From positions 183,501-247,500 of the forward strand of contig NZ_JBBOUU010000001.1 of NCBI RefSeq assembly GCF_038006205.1: a stretch of DNA of 64,000 bases. Direction: 5' to 3'. The notes below the pieces were generated by a model. It was not told the DNA's origin. It worked only from the letters and a program-made list of their open reading frames with translations, and searched no databases. Position 1 is the stretch's first letter. Each line of letters opens with the position of its first letter. Both the position numbers and the translations under genes were made by a program. This DNA comes from Solibacillus sp. FSL R7-0668 (GTDB lineage Bacteria > Bacillota > Bacilli > Bacillales_A > Planococcaceae). Below, piece after piece: positions 62,649 to 64,000 of this stretch.

Positions 62649-64000
62649 TTATAGCTGATATAATTTTGTATATTTTTCTTTTAAATAACGGGCTAAATAA
62701 GTGGCGCTCAATGCCTCGCCAGTACCTTCTAAAATAAGTTCGTTTGGCTTTTTTAATGCGCCGTATTGATGGACTTTTTCGGTTAACCAATGCTTAATCG
62801 GTGCTAAATCTCCGCAACTTAGAAGTGCATCAAAATTAGGAATGTCTTGATCCATCGCATGTTTCCATTGTGCGGCGTACATGAAGCCTAAAGCATAGCT
62901 AGGGAAGTAACCGAAGCTACCGTCACTCCAGTGCATATCCTGCAAGATCCCCTGCGCATCGTTTTCAGGACGAATTCCTAAATATTCCTCGTATTTATCG
63001 TTCCAAACACGCGGTAAATCCTCGGCCTGTAAATCCCCATTAAAAATTTCACGCTCAATTTCATAACGAATCATAATATGAAGCGGATACGTTAATTCGT
63101 CCGCTTCAATGCGGATGAACGAAGGCTCTGAGTAATTGATGGCCTTTAAAAACGCTGCTACCTCCACATGCCCAAATTGCTCCGGTGAATGTTTTTGTAA
63201 AATAGCAAATTGATGCTTCCAGAAGTTTTCGTTACGGCCGATAATGTTTTCGTAAAATAGGGATTGCGATTCGTGAATCCCCATCGATGCCCCTGTTGAC
63301 AGCGGTAAGCCGTTTAATGATGGTGCAATATTTTGCTCGTACACCGCATGCCCACACTCATGAATTGTTCCAAATACCGCCGAGCGGAAGTCCGATTCAT
63401 CATATTTCGTCGTAACGCGAATATCCCCACTATTTAAACCAATCATAAATGGGTGAACCGTTTCATCTAAACGACCAGCCTCGAAGTCATAACCAAGCTG
63501 CGCTAAAAGTTCAAGTGAAGCAGCATGTTGCCCAGCTTTAGGGAAGTGCTCAAATAGCATCGATGTATCGGGCTTATTTGGCGAAGCTTCAATCGCCTTT
63601 ACTAATGGAACAATTGTAGCTTTTAACTCACCAAATAATTGATCCAGCAGATCAGTTGTCATATCCGGCTCATATTTATCCAGTAATGTATTGTAGGCCG
63701 AGCCATTTTTAAGCCCCCAATAACCAACAAATCGCTTTTGATAGTCAATGACTTCTTTTAAGTAAGGTAAGAAAATTTGGAAATCTGAAGCAGCCTTTGC
63801 TTCTTCCCAAGCGGCTTCGGATTTAGCCTTCAATATGGTATACGCTTTAAATTCATCAGCCGGAATTTTCTTAGATTCATCATAATCCTTTTTCACTTCT
63901 TCAAATAAACGACGCGTTACAATATTCAAATCTTCTTGTTCAAGCTGTTGTAATAAATGCCCAAGTTCTTCACTTGTTTGCAGTGCAAATAACTCAGCAG
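62649..64000 (-). CDS. M32-family metallocarboxypeptidase (N-terminus outside window)
   Basis: About 450 residues are visible and the frame is open to the window edge (AELFALQTSEELGHLLQQLEQEDLN... upstream of the formal TTG at 63929), so the true start is beyond 64000. Family length is about 500. The zinc motif HECGH (GTIHECGHAVYEQ), the GIHESQSLFYEN motif and IRYEIEREIFNGDL are conserved. M32 enzymes are cytoplasmic and remove C-terminal residues of broad specificity. Confidence 0.93.
   Translation of the reverse strand, partial: AELFALQTSEELGHLLQQLEQEDLNIVTRRLFEEVKKDYDESKKIPADEFKAYTILKAKSEAAWEEAKAASDFQIFLPYLKEVIDYQKRFVGYWGLKNGSAYNTLLDKYEPDMTTDLLDQLFGELKATIVPLVKAIEASPNKPDTSMLFEHFPKAGQHAASLELLAQLGYDFEAGRLDETVHPFMIGLNSGDIRVTTKYDESDFRSAVFGTIHECGHAVYEQNIAPSLNGLPLSTGASMGIHESQSLFYENIIGRNENFWKHQFAILQKHSPEQFGHVEVAAFLKAINYSEPSFIRIEADELTYPLHIMIRYEIEREIFNGDLQAEDLPRVWNDKYEEYLGIRPENDAQGILQDMHWSDGSFGYFPSYALGFMYAAQWKHAMDQDIPNFDALLSCGDLAPIKHWLTEKVHQYGALKKPNELILEGTGEALSATYLARYLKEKYTKLYQL

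Overview
The window looks like the chromosome of a low-GC Gram-positive of the Bacillales, most likely Planococcaceae close to Solibacillus or Lysinibacillus. This is inferred from strong GGAGG ribosome sites with frequent TTG/GTG starts, three S-layer-homology (SLH) surface proteins, a Zur-box zinT gene, a BusR-type regulator beside an OpuA operon, EndoQ and an ECF sigma/anti-sigma pair. No rRNA, tRNA, CRISPR array or prophage was recognised.

Layout. 1-1121 is an IS3-family element cut by the window edge; its identical partner lies inverted at 40535-41920. 1555-5931 encodes a large SLH surface protein. 5932-21364 is an accessory region. It holds small genes of mostly unknown function, two intact IS4-family elements with perfect 9-bp target duplications, one IS4 relic, an SLH protein, an unknown three-gene operon, a decayed toxin-antitoxin-chaperone locus resembling CmdTAC, a zinc lipoprotein, an OsmC protein and a collagen-like surface protein. 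It is punctuated by a dispersed intergenic repeat: a GCACCGGGTGC palindrome followed about 55-75 bp later by a strong intrinsic terminator. All tailed copies have the same orientation, and one further copy lies near 33.9 kb.

22-26 kb is an OpuA-type glycine betaine transporter with a BusR-like regulator. 26.3-33.8 kb is an apparent operon of a GNAT acetyltransferase, three tandem tail-collar (MdpB-like) proteins and an 1813-residue SLH surface protein. 34-38.7 kb is an amidohydrolase / VOC protein / SsuABC operon for sulfonate-type compounds. 38.9-40.3 kb is a tryptophanase-family lyase.

42-64 kb is ordinary chromosome: EndoQ, an SDR, a YgiB/YgiC-like pair, a two-component system, an S13 peptidase, a DUF418 protein, an ECF sigma with its membrane partner, an SsuABC/ThiXYZ-like transporter, a Nudix hydrolase, two chemoreceptors and an M32 carboxypeptidase that runs off the window end.

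Most interesting points: (1) the CmdTAC-like locus with a broken toxin gene and a SecB-like chaperone lacking a normal start codon; (2) the terminator-carrying repeat between accessory genes; (3) an identical operator architecture (TTAACC-N5-TTAACC-N9 before the -10) upstream of the collagen-like gene, the tail-collar/SLH operon and a putative orphan small RNA at 62.4 kb; (4) the tail-collar plus giant SLH protein cluster.
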